DNA of 64,000 nt from Bacteroidota bacterium (GTDB lineage Bacteria > Bacteroidota > Bacteroidia > Bacteroidales > Prolixibacteraceae). Shown piece after piece: positions 37,203-47,644 of the stretch. Both the position numbers and the translations under genes were made by a program. Position 1 is the stretch's first letter, and each line of letters starts with the position of its first letter. The notes under the pieces were generated by a model. That model saw only the letters and a list, made by a program, of their open reading frames with translations. It ran no database searches and was not told where the DNA came from. The stretch spans positions 1 through 64,000 of the forward strand of contig JAJRSD010000066.1 of the NCBI GenBank assembly GCA_024278975.1. Direction: 5' to 3'.

Positions 37203-37734
37203 ATTTGGAATGGTAATAGATACAAATACATGCGTTGGTTGCATGGATTGTGTGGTGGCCTGCCAAACTGAAAACAATGTTCCTGAGGGATTTTGTAGAG
37301 ACTGGATTACCACGGAGGCAAAAGGAAGTTTTCCTACCATTGATATGGAAATAAGATCGGAACGATGCAATCATTGCGAAATACCTCCTTGCGTTCCATG
37401 TTGTCCTACAGGAGCAAGTCACGTAAGTGATATAGGTGGAATTGTTCTTGTAGAACACAATAAATGCATAGGCTGTAAAGCATGTATTACAGCTTGCCCT
37501 TATGATGCGAGATACATACATCCTGATGGTTATGCAGAGAAGTGTACCTTCTGTGTTCATAGGGTCAACGAGGGTATAGACCCTGCGTGTGTTTCTGTAT
37601 GCCCTACAAAATGTATGCATTTTGGAGATTTGGACGATCCGAACAGCGAGGTAAATAAATTATTAAATTCCCGCAAACATCATTCATTATTACGAGAAGC
37701 GGGAACTAAACCGAATATTTTATATTTAACATAA
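37195..37734 (+). CDS. psrB: Four-cluster ferredoxin-like electron-transfer subunit (PsrB/PhsB type)
   Basis: A 179-residue protein with four cysteine groups expected to hold four [4Fe-4S] clusters: CVGCMDCVVAC, CNHCEIPPCVPCC, CIGCKACITAC and the CTFC...CVSVCPTKC set. It passes electrons between the membrane quinol site and the molybdenum subunit. No own leader is present; such subunits are co-exported with the Tat-dependent catalytic subunit. Its ATG overlaps the psrA stop by 8 bases. A strong AAAGGAGG Shine-Dalgarno sequence lies at 37181-37188, which is unusual for Bacteroidota and may mark acquisition from another lineage. Confidence 0.9.
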   Translation: MAKFGMVIDTNTCVGCMDCVVACQTENNVPEGFCRDWITTEAKGSFPTIDMEIRSERCNHCEIPPCVPCCPTGASHVSDIGGIVLVEHNKCIGCKACITACPYDARYIHPDGYAEKCTFCVHRVNEGIDPACVSVCPTKCMHFGDLDDPNSEVNKLLNSRKHHSLLREAGTKPNILYLT

Positions 37735-37745
37735 AAAAAGAAGTA

Positions 37746-38675
37746 ATGAACGAAATTACCATAACAAGGAATAACGAATTAATTGACCCTTTGCTACATG
37801 TTTGGAGTTGGGAAATTCCTGTCTATCTATTTCTTGGGGGTTTAGTGGCAGGGATGATGATAATTGCAGGATATTTTCTGTATACTGGTCGGAATAAAAA
37901 ATCTAAATCTTCAAGTTCATTCATACCCTTTGTCAGCTTTGCCCTATTAAGCCTGGGAATGATTGCTCTTTTTCTTGATCTTGAAAACAAACTTTATGTT
38001 TGGCGACTCTATACAACTTTTGAAATAACTTCCCCAATGTCATGGGGCTCGTGGATATTGTTATTAATTTACCCAATATTGATTGTAGGTATGATAATTG
38101 GTTTGCCTGATAAGTATATCGAAAAGTATTCCTTTCTTAGAAGTATCAGGACGTTTTTTGTAACAAAAACATCTCGTGTTAAAGCCCTGGGAATGCTGTA
38201 CATATTATTTGGCGTAATGCTTGGCATGTATACTGGAGTGTTGTTAAGTTCCATGGGTGCACGCCCACTCTGGAGTACATCTATATTATGGGTGCTTTTC
38301 CTTAGTTCAGGTATATCTGGAGGAGCTGCATTGGTTCATATGATTACCAAAGACAAGTACGAAAGTGATTTGCTTTTGAAGGCAGATAATATCTTTTTGT
38401 CAATAGAATTAGTGGTGATTATAATGATGCTAGTAAGCTTAGTTAGTACCTCAGAAGTTCACATGAATGCAGCAATGTTATTAATTAGTGGAGAATACGC
38501 TATTAGATTTTGGGTTCTTGTGGTAGGACTTGGAATTTTGGTTCCATTAATAATACAAATACTAACTGTAAATAACATCGTAAAACATATTGTGATTGCT
38601 CCTATAATGGTAATACTGGGGGGATTGGCGCTCAGGTTTATTATTGTGGCAGCAGGGCAACTCAGTCATTGGTAA
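37746..38675 (+). CDS. psrC: NrfD/PsrC-type integral membrane quinol subunit
   Basis: A 309-residue protein with about eight or nine hydrophobic segments and the NrfD-family opening (LLHVWSWEIPVYLFLGGLVAGMM). It anchors the complex and exchanges electrons with the quinone pool. The start lies 11 bases after psrB, in one operon. It carries no haem ligands of the NarI type, as expected for NrfD proteins. Nothing downstream in the next 200 bases belongs to the operon; no accessory chaperone (TorD-like) gene is present. Confidence 0.88.
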   Translation: MNEITITRNNELIDPLLHVWSWEIPVYLFLGGLVAGMMIIAGYFLYTGRNKKSKSSSSFIPFVSFALLSLGMIALFLDLENKLYVWRLYTTFEITSPMSWGSWILLLIYPILIVGMIIGLPDKYIEKYSFLRSIRTFFVTKTSRVKALGMLYILFGVMLGMYTGVLLSSMGARPLWSTSILWVLFLSSGISGGAALVHMITKDKYESDLLLKADNIFLSIELVVIIMMLVSLVSTSEVHMNAAMLLISGEYAIRFWVLVVGLGILVPLIIQILTVNNIVKHIVIAPIMVILGGLALRFIIVAAGQLSHW

Positions 38676-38892
38676 CTTTGGAAATAAATACTAATACCAT
38701 TTAATAAAATCAATTTACCTCTAATTATTTTAGATGTTAAGTCACTATTATCCACTCAAAATAATCTGATTGTCAATTATTTATGACAATGTTCCTTGAA
38801 ATTATTGTAATCTATATTTTAAACAATTCATTAACAGGTGTTTTATCCAATTCAAAAAATAAATGTGAAATCAACGTTAGCAGTATCAATTT

Positions 38893-39471
38893 TTGGAAAA
38901 GCAGTTGGAGAAACAACTAAAGTCGGAATTTTTCTACAACCAGATTTATAAATCTATGAACAAACGATTTCCACGAGAGAGTTTCGTGAATTTTTATTCT
39001 CCCGACGAAGCTGAAAAAGTAAAATTAAACCAACCCGATTTTGTTGTTCGGATTGAATTTTACGACTTTACAGTGGGAAACACCGAACACAATGAAGTTG
39101 AAGAAATTGTAAAGCACAAAATTGAAATTCCGGCAACCGACTCAACACGGGCAAAACACATAAATTACGAAGCAAAACTTAAAACTTTCACCGACAAGGT
39201 TATTTCCGAAGGAGTAGTTAACCTGAAAATTATTGATTTTAAAGCCGACAAAATTATGCGGAAACAGCAAATTCCGGGATCGTTTGTATGGATAAACGAC
39301 TATGCAATTTATGTGGGCGACGAGGAGGCACTCAATAACCAACAATTAGATCTCACAAAACGAAAAGCTCTGCCATTACCACCAAAACAAGATCTGTTTG
39401 TTGAGTTTACGGGGCCAATTTACGACCGGGTTACACAACGTCTGCGAAATTTTTTTAGCGATTACGATTAA
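38893..39471 (+). CDS. Hypothetical protein, probably 5'-truncated
   Basis: 192 residues if started at TTG 38893; the first ATG is 38956 (MNKRFPRESF). An in-frame TAG lies at 38878-38880 and no ATG or signal peptide lies between, so the annotated N-terminus is doubtful. The body is beta-rich, with no family I recognise (PDFVVRIEFYDFTVGNTE, GSFVWINDYAIYVGDEE). It looks like the remaining part of a secreted protein or lipoprotein whose 5' end was lost when the adjacent sulfur-reductase segment arrived. It ends 9 bases before the fusion gene and could be co-transcribed with it. Confidence 0.5.
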   Translation: MEKQLEKQLKSEFFYNQIYKSMNKRFPRESFVNFYSPDEAEKVKLNQPDFVVRIEFYDFTVGNTEHNEVEEIVKHKIEIPATDSTRAKHINYEAKLKTFTDKVISEGVVNLKIIDFKADKIMRKQQIPGSFVWINDYAIYVGDEEALNNQQLDLTKRKALPLPPKQDLFVEFTGPIYDRVTQRLRNFFSDYD

Positions 39472-39480
39472 AAGAATAAG

Positions 39481-41736
39481 ATGATCAATTTTTTAAAAAC
39501 TGAATACAACTTTATCAATCCCAAAATCAAAAAACTGGTTGGGTACGATATTGTTAACTATAAAGTTGAAACCGATTCAGAAAACTACATCCTAAAAGTT
39601 TATCCCAATAAAAAGGAAGAGATTGATTTGGCAAATGCAGAAAATGAAATTTTGTTACATCTTCAAAAACAGCAAAACAACCGGTTTCCAAAGCCAATAA
39701 AAAATCAAGACAACAAGTTTATAACTACTTTCAAAGAAAATAACACAGAAAAAACAGTCCGTTTATTAACTTATCTCGAAGGAGAATTTTTGGGTGAAAC
39801 AGAACACTCTGCAAGGCTTTTTAAATCGTTTGGCAAGTTTTTAGCCGAGATAGATTTGCAACTTCAAAATTGTAGAAACTATGTAATTGAAGCACGAACA
39901 TTAAAATGGGATTTACAATATTTTTTAATGAATGAAAAATATTTAAAAGATATTTCAAATCCATCTGATAGAAAAATTGCGGCCCACTTTTTTCAAAAAT
40001 ACAAAGAGAATGTAATTCCGGTTTTGCCCACACTTCGCAAACAAATTATCCACGACGATGCAAATGAGTGGAACACCCTCGTTCAAAATAACCGTATTTC
40101 GGGGATAATTGATTTTGGCGATTTATGTTACACCCAACTAATTAACGAACTGGCAATTGCACTTGCATATTCGTTACTCGGTAAAAAAGAGCCGGTTAAG
40201 TGGGCTGTTCATATCGTTTTAGAATATCATAAAGTTTTGCCTCTCGAGAATAAAGAGATTGACATATTATACTGGCTGATTGCAGCCCGGTTGTGTACAA
40301 CAGTTTGTAATTCGGCTTACGAACGTATTCAACGCCCCGAAAACAGCTACATTCAAATTAGCGAAAAACCGGCATGGGAATTACTGAAAATTTGGGCTGC
40401 GATTAATCCAATATTTGTACGTAATGAGTTTCGAAAAGCGGCTGGATTTGAAATTCAAAAAACAAAAGAGATTGAAACTGTTAAAAAGAAGCGACTAAAA
40501 TCGATAAGTTCTATTTTTTCAATCAGCTATAAAAAGCCAATTTACATGGAAAGTGCTGCATTTCAGTATATGTTCGACAAATACGGAAACAGCTATTTAG
40601 ATGCTTATAATAATATTCCGCACGTGGGGCATTCGCACCCGCGGGTTGTGGAAGCCGGGCAAAAACAGATGGCAAAACTAAATACCAACACCCGCTATTT
40701 ATACGACTGGTTAAATAGCTATTCAGCAAATTTGCTAAACTACTTTCCAAAGCCGCTGAACAAAGTTTTTATGGTTAACTCGGGAAGCGCGGCCAGCGAT
40801 TTGGCTTTGCGTTTAGCAAGAAACTTTACGAATAAAAGTAAAATTGCTGTGCTCGAATATGGTTATCACGGAAATATGAAATCGACCATCGAAATTAGTC
40901 ATTATAAATTTTCGGGTAAAGGAGGAAAAGGAACAAGTAAAAATGTAATGTGTTTGCCAATTCCCGATTCTTATCGTGGTGAATTCAGAGACGAAAAAGC
41001 CGGACTTTCTTATGCAAAAAGTGCCGTTCAGCAAATTAATAATTCAGATGAAAATATAGCAGCTTTTATTGCCGAACCAATTGTTGGTTGTGCCGGACAA
41101 GTTCCACTTGCAAAAGGTTATTTAAATGATGTTTATACTGCTGTCAGAAATCAGGGTGGTATTTGTATTTCAGACGAAGTGCAGACTGGTTTCGGCAGAC
41201 TTGGCGACGTTTTTTGGGGATTTGAAAAACACAAAGTTATACCCGATATTGTAATACTTGGAAAACCAATGGGCAACGGACATCCGATTGGCGCAGTAAT
41301 TACAACCGACAAAATTGCCAGTGCATTTAATAACGGTATGGAATTTTTTAGCTCGTTCGGAGGAAACCCGGTTTCGTGTGCAATCGGGCAGGCAGTTCTC
41401 GATGTTATTGAAGAGGAACATTTGCAACAAAATGCAAAAAATGTTGGCGATTATTATATTCAGAAACTGAATGAACTTCAACTTAAATATGAATGTATTG
41501 GCGATGTTCGCGGCTCGGGACTGTTTATAGGATTTGAATTTGTAAAAAACAGATTAACACTTGAACCAGATACCGAGCTGGCACAAAAGGTTAAAAATGA
41601 ATTACGAAATAATCTCATTTTAGTTGATACCGACGGACCATATAACAGCGTAATAAAATTGAAACCGCCGCTCTGTTTTACGAAGGAGAATGTGGATAAG
41701 GTTATTAGGGCAATTGATTCGATTTTACAAATCTAA
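39481..41736 (+). CDS. Fusion of APH-type kinase and class III aminotransferase (kinase/phospholyase type)
   Basis: A 751-residue two-domain cytoplasmic protein. Residues 1-310 form an aminoglycoside-phosphotransferase/choline-kinase fold: HDDANEWN with His191, Asp193 and Asn198, and the metal-binding IIDFGD shortly after. Residues 345-751 form a class III PLP enzyme of the AGXT2/ornithine aminotransferase group: [27 protein letters not shown] and the PLP lysine Lys595 in [10 protein letters not shown]. In animals the separate homologues are hydroxylysine kinase (AGPHD1) and phospholyases for phosphoethanolamine or phosphohydroxylysine (AGXT2L1/L2). The fusion therefore suggests phosphorylation of an amino alcohol followed by PLP-dependent removal of ammonia and phosphate. 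The actual substrate is not known. Confidence 0.8.
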   Translation: MINFLKTEYNFINPKIKKLVGYDIVNYKVETDSENYILKVYPNKKEEIDLANAENEILLHLQKQQNNRFPKPIKNQDNKFITTFKENNTEKTVRLLTYLEGEFLGETEHSARLFKSFGKFLAEIDLQLQNCRNYVIEARTLKWDLQYFLMNEKYLKDISNPSDRKIAAHFFQKYKENVIPVLPTLRKQIIHDDANEWNTLVQNNRISGIIDFGDLCYTQLINELAIALAYSLLGKKEPVKWAVHIVLEYHKVLPLENKEIDILYWLIAARLCTTVCNSAYERIQRPENSYIQISEKPAWELLKIWAAINPIFVRNEFRKAAGFEIQKTKEIETVKKKRLKSISSIFSISYKKPIYMESAAFQYMFDKYGNSYLDAYNNIPHVGHSHPRVVEAGQKQMAKLNTNTRYLYDWLNSYSANLLNYFPKPLNKVFMVNSGSAASDLALRLARNFTNKSKIAVLEYGYHGNMKSTIEISHYKFSGKGGKGTSKNVMCLPIPDSYRGEFRDEKAGLSYAKSAVQQINNSDENIAAFIAEPIVGCAGQVPLAKGYLNDVYTAVRNQGGICISDEVQTGFGRLGDVFWGFEKHKVIPDIVILGKPMGNGHPIGAVITTDKIASAFNNGMEFFSSFGGNPVSCAIGQAVLDVIEEEHLQQNAKNVGDYYIQKLNELQLKYECIGDVRGSGLFIGFEFVKNRLTLEPDTELAQKVKNELRNNLILVDTDGPYNSVIKLKPPLCFTKENVDKVIRAIDSILQI

Positions 41737-41740
41737 ATCT

Positions 41741-42900
41741 TTAATTTTCCGAAATTATACTCCTTATTGTATAAAGGAGAGCATTGGCAATCTTGTCAGA
41801 ACCTAAATCAGAAGGATGCACTCCATCAACAGCGCATTCATAATACTCATCGCCCAGCACTTTCGAGCCATCAAGGAAATAGATATTCTCATCACCTGCC
41901 GCTTCTCTTTCTTCAACTAAGTTTTTCTGAAAATCACGAAGTTCAAAATATGGTTTTGTAGTTGGGCTTCCGGGGAAATGCCGTGCATATCTTATTTTCG
42001 ACATAATAAGAATAGGAGTTTCGGGATGCTCCTTACGAAGAATTTCGATAAAAGGATTCAATGTATTTCTAAGTGTTTCTCCTGCATTGGCTTCGTAATC
42101 GAGAATAATAAAACTAACATCAGAAATCTGGTTAATAAGTTTTGCCACGGCTGGCTCACCTTTCCACTACCCGAAAACCCGAGGTTTACAAAATGTGCAT
42201 CCAGTTTTCTACTCAATATATTTGAATATGCCATTCCGGGTCTTGTTACACAACCTCCCTGAGTAATAGACGTACCATAAATTACAATTTTGCCGGGAAA
42301 TGAAAATGCAGTTGGTGCTTGTAAAATACTTCCCTGTTCAACACCTATTTGCAACGAATTTACGCCGTTATATAACGGGAAATTAATGGTAAACTGCCTG
42401 AGTTTATTGTCTTCCGAACTATATAACTCGTACTTATAATTTAACGAGTCGTGTGCAAAACGCGTAGTTTTCAAATAACGTTGAACTCCGTATTCTCTTA
42501 TATATAAATCAAATCCACTTTGCCCAGTGGCCGGCATGTGATACATATTCGAACGACCACCAATTTTAACATTCACCAAAATCTTTCTACTGTTTGTACT
42601 AAACCTTAGTTGTCCTCCCGCGGTGTGATTTGCCAGTCCTTCAACACTTTTTGTAATTTCCCAGTCGGGGTTAACCGGCAGGCGTCTGTAAACAGAATCC
42701 TGCTTAAACCATTCGAATCCCACCAAATCGAAAGGTTTTTCCTTTGCATCAAACCATACAATTCCATTTGCATCAGCTTTTTTCAAACTCATATTCGAAT
42801 CCACTTTCCATGCAGATGATACTTGAGAAAAACCGGAGATGCTTATTCCAAAACAAAAAATCAGAATTAATACGCGGAAGTACATTAATTTAGTTGTCAT
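41741..42900 (-). pseudogene. SGNH/GDSL hydrolase split by an apparent one-base frameshift
   Basis: The first part (42900 to 42058) carries a signal peptide, an N-terminal beta-sandwich and the nucleophile block GTSITQGG. It leaves frame at GFSGSGK. The second part (42148 to 41741) contains EPAVAKLINQ..., the conserved ILDYEAN and the catalytic DGVHPSD. Adding one G in GGAAAGGTGAG (about 42158-42166) rejoins both into a normal 386-residue secreted SGNH esterase. All catalytic blocks are intact. Such enzymes deacetylate or de-esterify glycans and would fit the sulfatase locus. It is convergent with the fusion gene, 4 bases apart. Mutation and sequencing error cannot be separated from one sequence. 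Confidence 0.85.
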
Positions 42901-42977
42901 TATTTTTATTTATTAATTTGAATTAAGTATTACATATCAACAAAAACACACCAATATAAACCTTTTATTTTAAAAAA

Positions 42978-43181
42978 ATGGTTATTCAAAAGCATGATAA
43001 TAAATATTTTAATTGCAGTGTTAAAACATTTAAATATATGATTCTCGATGCTAATTCAATAAATCCAATGATTTTTGACTCCCGCCACGAGAAACTGACC
43101 GAAAAGATAGTAGATTCAAAAGAAGAAAAAATTGTTGTACTGTTTGATGGCAGACATATTAAAGGGACAAAAAAACTATAA
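42978..43181 (+). CDS. Small hypothetical protein (67 aa)
   Basis: A 67-residue frame with an ATG start ahead of the nicotinate phosphoribosyltransferase gene. It shows mixed charged/hydrophobic composition with no signal peptide or known motif. The reading frame is longer than expected by chance only marginally. It may be real because it is co-directional with the next gene 145 bases away. No family is recognised. Confidence 0.35.
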   Translation: MVIQKHDNKYFNCSVKTFKYMILDANSINPMIFDSRHEKLTEKIVDSKEEKIVVLFDGRHIKGTKKL

Positions 43182-43326
43182 AAAAAAGAAGCTGCCAAAA
43201 ATTAATAGTAACAACAAATTTATACGTTTCAAGCAAAAAATATTTTTTTAAGTTTAGAAAACGTGCTAATTTAGACCTGAATATTTCGTTATCTTTAAAA
43301 TTTATAGAAACAGAGCAGTTTATGTT

Positions 43327-44751
43327 ATGATAACAACTCAAAATAACCTTGGATTATATACCGATTTCTACGAGCTGACAATGGCTCAGGGATATTTTTT
43401 AAACGAAAAAAAAGACGACTCGGCTACATTCGATTATTTCTTTCGTACAAACCCCTATAAAGGAGGTTTTACCGTATTTGCAGGATTGTACGATTTTCTT
43501 GAAATACTCTCCAATTTTACATTTAGTAAAACAGATATTGAATATTTAAAAGGGCAGGGTTTAAAAACTGAGTTTTTAAAATACCTCAATAATTTTAAAT
43601 TCGAAGGCAATATTTTCAGTGTCTCCGAAGGCGAAATTGTTTTCCCAAACGAACCTGTTTTACGAGTTGAGGGAAATATAATTGAATGCCAGATTATTGA
43701 AAGTGCACTGCTAAATATTCTGAATTTCGAATCGCTGATTGCCACAAAAGCATTCAGAATAAAAATGGTTTCGGGCGATACTACATTCTCCGATTTCGGG
43801 TTACGGCGGGCACAGGGTTTCGGAGCTTTGCATGCAAGCCGGGCCGCTGTTATCGGTGGTGCAACTTCAACCTCAAATGTTTTGGCAGGTAAACTTTTCG
43901 ATATTCCCATAACAGGTACGCAGGCACACAGTTGGATTTTAAGTTTTGATGACGAGCTGGAAGCTTTTCGTGCTTTTGCCGAAGGAAACCCCGACAATAC
44001 AGTTTTACTTGTCGATACTTTTAATACACTTAAAACAGGAATCCCAAATGCAATAATTATTGCCAAAGAGATGGAACAAAAAGGGCACCGGTTAAAAGCA
44101 ATCAGACTCGACAGTGGCGATCTTGCCTACCTCAGCAAAAAAGCACGTAAAATGCTTGACGATGCGGGGTTGAATTATGTAAAAATAATTGCATCGAACC
44201 AGTTAAATGAATTTGTTGTAAAAAGCCTTTTACACGACCAGAATGCACCAATAGATGCATTTGGAATTGGTACCGAACTTATTACCGGCAAAAGCGATGC
44301 AGCACTCGACGGAGTATATAAACTGGCTGTTTTAAATAATTTGCCAAAAATGAAATTCTCTGAGAATATCGAAAAAGCAACACTCCCCGGAAAGAAGCAG
44401 CTAATCAGATATTTCGATGAAAACGGGAAATTTTATCGTGATGGAATTTTATGTTCCGATGAAAACCCAGAAGATATAGATACAATATTTCATCCTGTTT
44501 ATCCTGAAAAAAATACAGAAATTGCCAGTTTAAAACAGCAAATTCTAACCCAAAAAGTGGTTGACAACGGAACTGTTTTATTGAAAAAAATCAATCCACA
44601 AAATATTCACAAATATTTAGAAGAACGTGCACAATTATTACCGGCAGAACACAAACGATTTATTAGCCCGCATTTATACAAAGTAGGAATCTCGAAAAAA
44701 CTGATGGAAACCCGGAACACTTTAGTAAAAAAGTTGAAAACATTACATTAA
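43327..44751 (+). CDS. pncB: Nicotinate phosphoribosyltransferase
   Basis: A 474-residue enzyme of the NAPRTase family with conserved blocks LYTDFYELTMAQGYF at the N-terminus, FSDFGLRRAQG, GTQAHSW, LVDTFNT and IRLDSGDL. It converts nicotinate and PRPP to nicotinate mononucleotide in the NAD salvage pathway. Length is normal and no residue of the signature is missing. The next gene starts 21 bases downstream, implying co-transcription with a D-threonine aldolase-like enzyme. No operator is visible in the upstream AT-rich leader. Confidence 0.93.
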   Translation: MITTQNNLGLYTDFYELTMAQGYFLNEKKDDSATFDYFFRTNPYKGGFTVFAGLYDFLEILSNFTFSKTDIEYLKGQGLKTEFLKYLNNFKFEGNIFSVSEGEIVFPNEPVLRVEGNIIECQIIESALLNILNFESLIATKAFRIKMVSGDTTFSDFGLRRAQGFGALHASRAAVIGGATSTSNVLAGKLFDIPITGTQAHSWILSFDDELEAFRAFAEGNPDNTVLLVDTFNTLKTGIPNAIIIAKEMEQKGHRLKAIRLDSGDLAYLSKKARKMLDDAGLNYVKIIASNQLNEFVVKSLLHDQNAPIDAFGIGTELITGKSDAALDGVYKLAVLNNLPKMKFSENIEKATLPGKKQLIRYFDENGKFYRDGILCSDENPEDIDTIFHPVYPEKNTEIASLKQQILTQKVVDNGTVLLKKINPQNIHKYLEERAQLLPAEHKRFISPHLYKVGISKKLMETRNTLVKKLKTLH

Positions 44752-44772
44752 GGGAACTTTAAATAAATTTGT

Positions 44773-45873
44773 ATGAATGAAATTATCAGACCAACGCTAA
44801 TTATCGACAAAGAGATTTGCTTGCGGAACATTGAAAATATGGCGGGGCGTGCTGCCAAATACAATTTAAAATTCAGACCGCATTTTAAAACTCATCAGTC
44901 GGCAGAAGTTGGCGAATGGTTTAAACTTTTCGGGGTCGATGCAATTACTGTTTCGTCGGTGCAAATGGCTGAATATTTTGCTGCAAACGGATGGAAAGAT
45001 ATTACAATTGCATTTTCGGTTAACATACTGGAGATTGAAAATATTAATAGTATGGCTGCAAGTATAAAATTAAATGTTTTGGTCGAAAACAGGGAGGCGG
45101 CAAAAGTTCTTGCAGAGAAAATAAAATATCCTCTCGGAGTTTATATAAAAATAGACACCGGAGCACATCGTACCGGAATCTCTCCATCAAAAACCAGTAC
45201 AATAAATGCCATCCTCAAAAAACTTTCGCCAAACAAAAAGCTAACATTTAAGGGCTTTTTAACTCATGCGGGGCATACTTACAAAGCCAAATCTACCAAC
45301 GATATTTTTAGCCGTCATTTCGATACTTTGCTGAAACTTAAATCGCTTAAACAGAAGTACAAAAAAGACTTTCCTCTGATTGAAATTAGTATTGGCGACA
45401 CACCCGCTGCAAGTATCTGTACAACATTTGATGGAGTTGACGAAATTCGCCCGGGCAACTTTATCTTTTACGATTTAATGCAATTAAATTTGGGCGTTTG
45501 CACAACTGAAAATATTGCAGTAAAAATGGTTTGTCCGGTAGTTTCGAAACATATTTTACGTAACGAAATTGTAATTTATGGTGGCGCTGTTCATCTATCG
45601 AAAGAGTGGATTACAAATATAAATGGCAAGCAAACATTTGGAAGGATAATAATCAAAAAAGATGGAGATAGAATTCTACTCGATCCGCTAAATTATGTTT
45701 CCAAACTTTCGCAGGAGCACGGTATTTTAAAGGTAATTCACAACCAATTTAAAAATTTTGATGTTGGCGATTTAGTTGAGATTATTCCTGTACACTCGTG
45801 CCTGACTGCAAATTTAATGGGACATTATCAAACTACCGATGGCGAAATAATTTCTATGATGCCGAAGTATTGA
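44773..45873 (+). CDS. D-threonine aldolase / D-serine dehydratase-like PLP protein
   Basis: A 366-residue fold-type III PLP enzyme. The alanine-racemase-like N-terminal barrel contains the PLP-lysine segment RPHFKTHQS (Lys at about 40) and KIDTGAHRTG. The C-terminal domain carries a putative divalent-metal site (VHSCLTANLM), typical of D-threonine aldolase and DSD1-type D-serine dehydratase. It would break down D-amino acids or beta-hydroxy D-amino acids in the cytoplasm. Pairing with pncB is not functionally obvious. The exact substrate cannot be determined from sequence. Confidence 0.82.
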   Translation: MNEIIRPTLIIDKEICLRNIENMAGRAAKYNLKFRPHFKTHQSAEVGEWFKLFGVDAITVSSVQMAEYFAANGWKDITIAFSVNILEIENINSMAASIKLNVLVENREAAKVLAEKIKYPLGVYIKIDTGAHRTGISPSKTSTINAILKKLSPNKKLTFKGFLTHAGHTYKAKSTNDIFSRHFDTLLKLKSLKQKYKKDFPLIEISIGDTPAASICTTFDGVDEIRPGNFIFYDLMQLNLGVCTTENIAVKMVCPVVSKHILRNEIVIYGGAVHLSKEWITNINGKQTFGRIIIKKDGDRILLDPLNYVSKLSQEHGILKVIHNQFKNFDVGDLVEIIPVHSCLTANLMGHYQTTDGEIISMMPKY

Positions 45874-45917
45874 TTGGAAATTGATTTCAAAATTCAGAAA
45901 TTATTCTAAAGTAATAT

Positions 45918-47474
45918 TTATTTTAGTTCCAGTGCTTTGGTTTTTGAATAATCATCACCTCTGATTTCCTTAAAAACAGCAATCATCTCATCCAGTTTTT
46001 CTTTATCTGAATCGGCTAAATTTTGTTGCTGTACAACATCGTTTTTTAAATTATAAAGTTGATATTTTTTTGAATTTCCGGTTTCGATATTAACCGCTTT
46101 ATTAAGCGCCGGACCTTTATACGGTGGAATCATAATCCACTCGCCTTGTCGTAAAGCAGTTCGCGATGTTGCTTCAAGTATTAAATTCTCACGGGCATCA
46201 TCACTTTTACCCATAAAAACATCGAGCATTTGCTGGCTGTCGCCAACTTTTGCATCGCTGCCAACCAAAGCTGCCAACGACGAAAAAATATCTAACTGAC
46301 TAACCAAAGCATCAGAAACCTTAGGTTCTATTTTACCTTTCCAGTAAGTAATAAATGGTACGCGGGTTCCGGCTTCGAACAGGCTATATTTGCCACCTCT
46401 CAAAATACCACCCGGAGTATGATTCCCAAGTTTTTCAATGGAATCATCAAAATAACCATCGTTAACAACCGGACCATTATCACTGGAAAAGATTATCAAA
46501 GTATTTTCAAGCAATTTCTCTTTTCCCAAAAAAGAGATAAATTCGCCAATACACCAATCTGCCTCAACAATTACATCGCCTCGCGGTCCCATTCCTGATT
46601 TCCCTACAAAACGAGGATGCGGAGTACGCGGAACATGAGGTTGCTGCATTGCATAATAAAGAAAAAACGGACCATTTTTATGCTCCTGTACATATTGTTT
46701 TGCTTTCGACAAAAACTTGTCAGTCATATCAATATCTTTCCATTTAGCAGCTTCACCACCTTTCATAAAACCAATTCGTGGAATACCATTTACAATACTA
46801 TTATTGTGTCCGTGATGCCATTTCATCGTCAATAATTCAGGATTGTTTTTCCCGGTTGGTTCGCCTTCAAAATTCTTTTTATAACTAACTTCAATCGGGT
46901 CTTTTGGGTCTAATCCAACAACATCGCCGTTTTCGATATAAACAGTTGGCACACGGTCTTGCGTTGCAGCCATAATAAAAGAGTAGTCGAACCCAACTTC
47001 GTTTGGTCCCGGAGAAATTCGTTTATTCCAGTCAACAGCTCCCGAGCCCAATCCAAGATGCCACTTTCCTACTATTCCTGTTGAATATCCCTCTTTTCGT
47101 AGCATTTTAGGAATCGTCATTTGAGAAGTGCTAATTATTAAAGGTGCGGTACCGGGTAAAATCCGCGCATCTTTATTTCGCCACGGATAAACACCTGTTA
47201 ACAGTGCATAACGACTGGGAGTACATGTTGCCGACGATGCATGTCCATCGGTAAACATTACTCCACCTTTTGCAAGTTTATCGATATTTGGAGTTTGTAT
47301 TTCGGTTGCTCCATAGGCACTTACATCGCCATATCCCAAATCATCAGTATAAATTACTATTATATTTGGCTTTTGTTTTTGCTGACTTTGTTCCTGTTTC
47401 TTTGTTGAATTACAGCTTGTAAAAATACTTATCACAAATAGAGACAGCAAAGCGATATTATTTATATTCTTCAT
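45918..47474 (-). CDS. Arylsulfatase (family S1), lipoprotein
   Basis: The frame opens at 47504, but the ATG at 47474 begins a clean lipoprotein signal (MKNINNIALLSLFVISIFTSC), so it is chosen; 518 residues. The motif CTPSR (Cys84 from this start) within SSATCTPSRYALLTG is the formylglycine site. NIIVIYTDDLGYGD and IFSSDNGPVVNDG give metal ligands. It belongs to a different subgroup from the tandem pair at 16.8-20 kb, as judged by the insert after the signature. It stands alone, convergent with the D-threonine aldolase-like gene, and is not in the main locus. Confidence 0.92.
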   Translation of the reverse strand: MKNINNIALLSLFVISIFTSCNSTKKQEQSQQKQKPNIIVIYTDDLGYGDVSAYGATEIQTPNIDKLAKGGVMFTDGHASSATCTPSRYALLTGVYPWRNKDARILPGTAPLIISTSQMTIPKMLRKEGYSTGIVGKWHLGLGSGAVDWNKRISPGPNEVGFDYSFIMAATQDRVPTVYIENGDVVGLDPKDPIEVSYKKNFEGEPTGKNNPELLTMKWHHGHNNSIVNGIPRIGFMKGGEAAKWKDIDMTDKFLSKAKQYVQEHKNGPFFLYYAMQQPHVPRTPHPRFVGKSGMGPRGDVIVEADWCIGEFISFLGKEKLLENTLIIFSSDNGPVVNDGYFDDSIEKLGNHTPGGILRGGKYSLFEAGTRVPFITYWKGKIEPKVSDALVSQLDIFSSLAALVGSDAKVGDSQQMLDVFMGKSDDARENLILEATSRTALRQGEWIMIPPYKGPALNKAVNIETGNSKKYQLYNLKNDVVQQQNLADSDKEKLDEMIAVFKEIRGDDYSKTKALELK

Positions 47475-47644
47475 AATAAAATTTTTGTTTTTCAAATTAA
47501 CCAAATTTTATTTTGAAAATTTAGATTTTAATGAAAATATTGTCACCATTCAGTAACTATATTAACTATAAAGCCACATATTATCAGATTTATTTTTAAA
47601 CTTTACAATGATATCAGAGTCAAACCAAAATTGAATTATCAGTT

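Noticed and set aside
43455..44066. 203-residue minus-strand reading frame
   Set aside because: It lies entirely opposite the conserved pncB gene and shows no family features; an antisense shadow.
44773..45873. Alanine racemase
   Set aside because: The N-terminal barrel is shared, but the C-terminal metal-site motif and missing racemase tyrosine context favour the D-threonine aldolase/D-serine dehydratase group.
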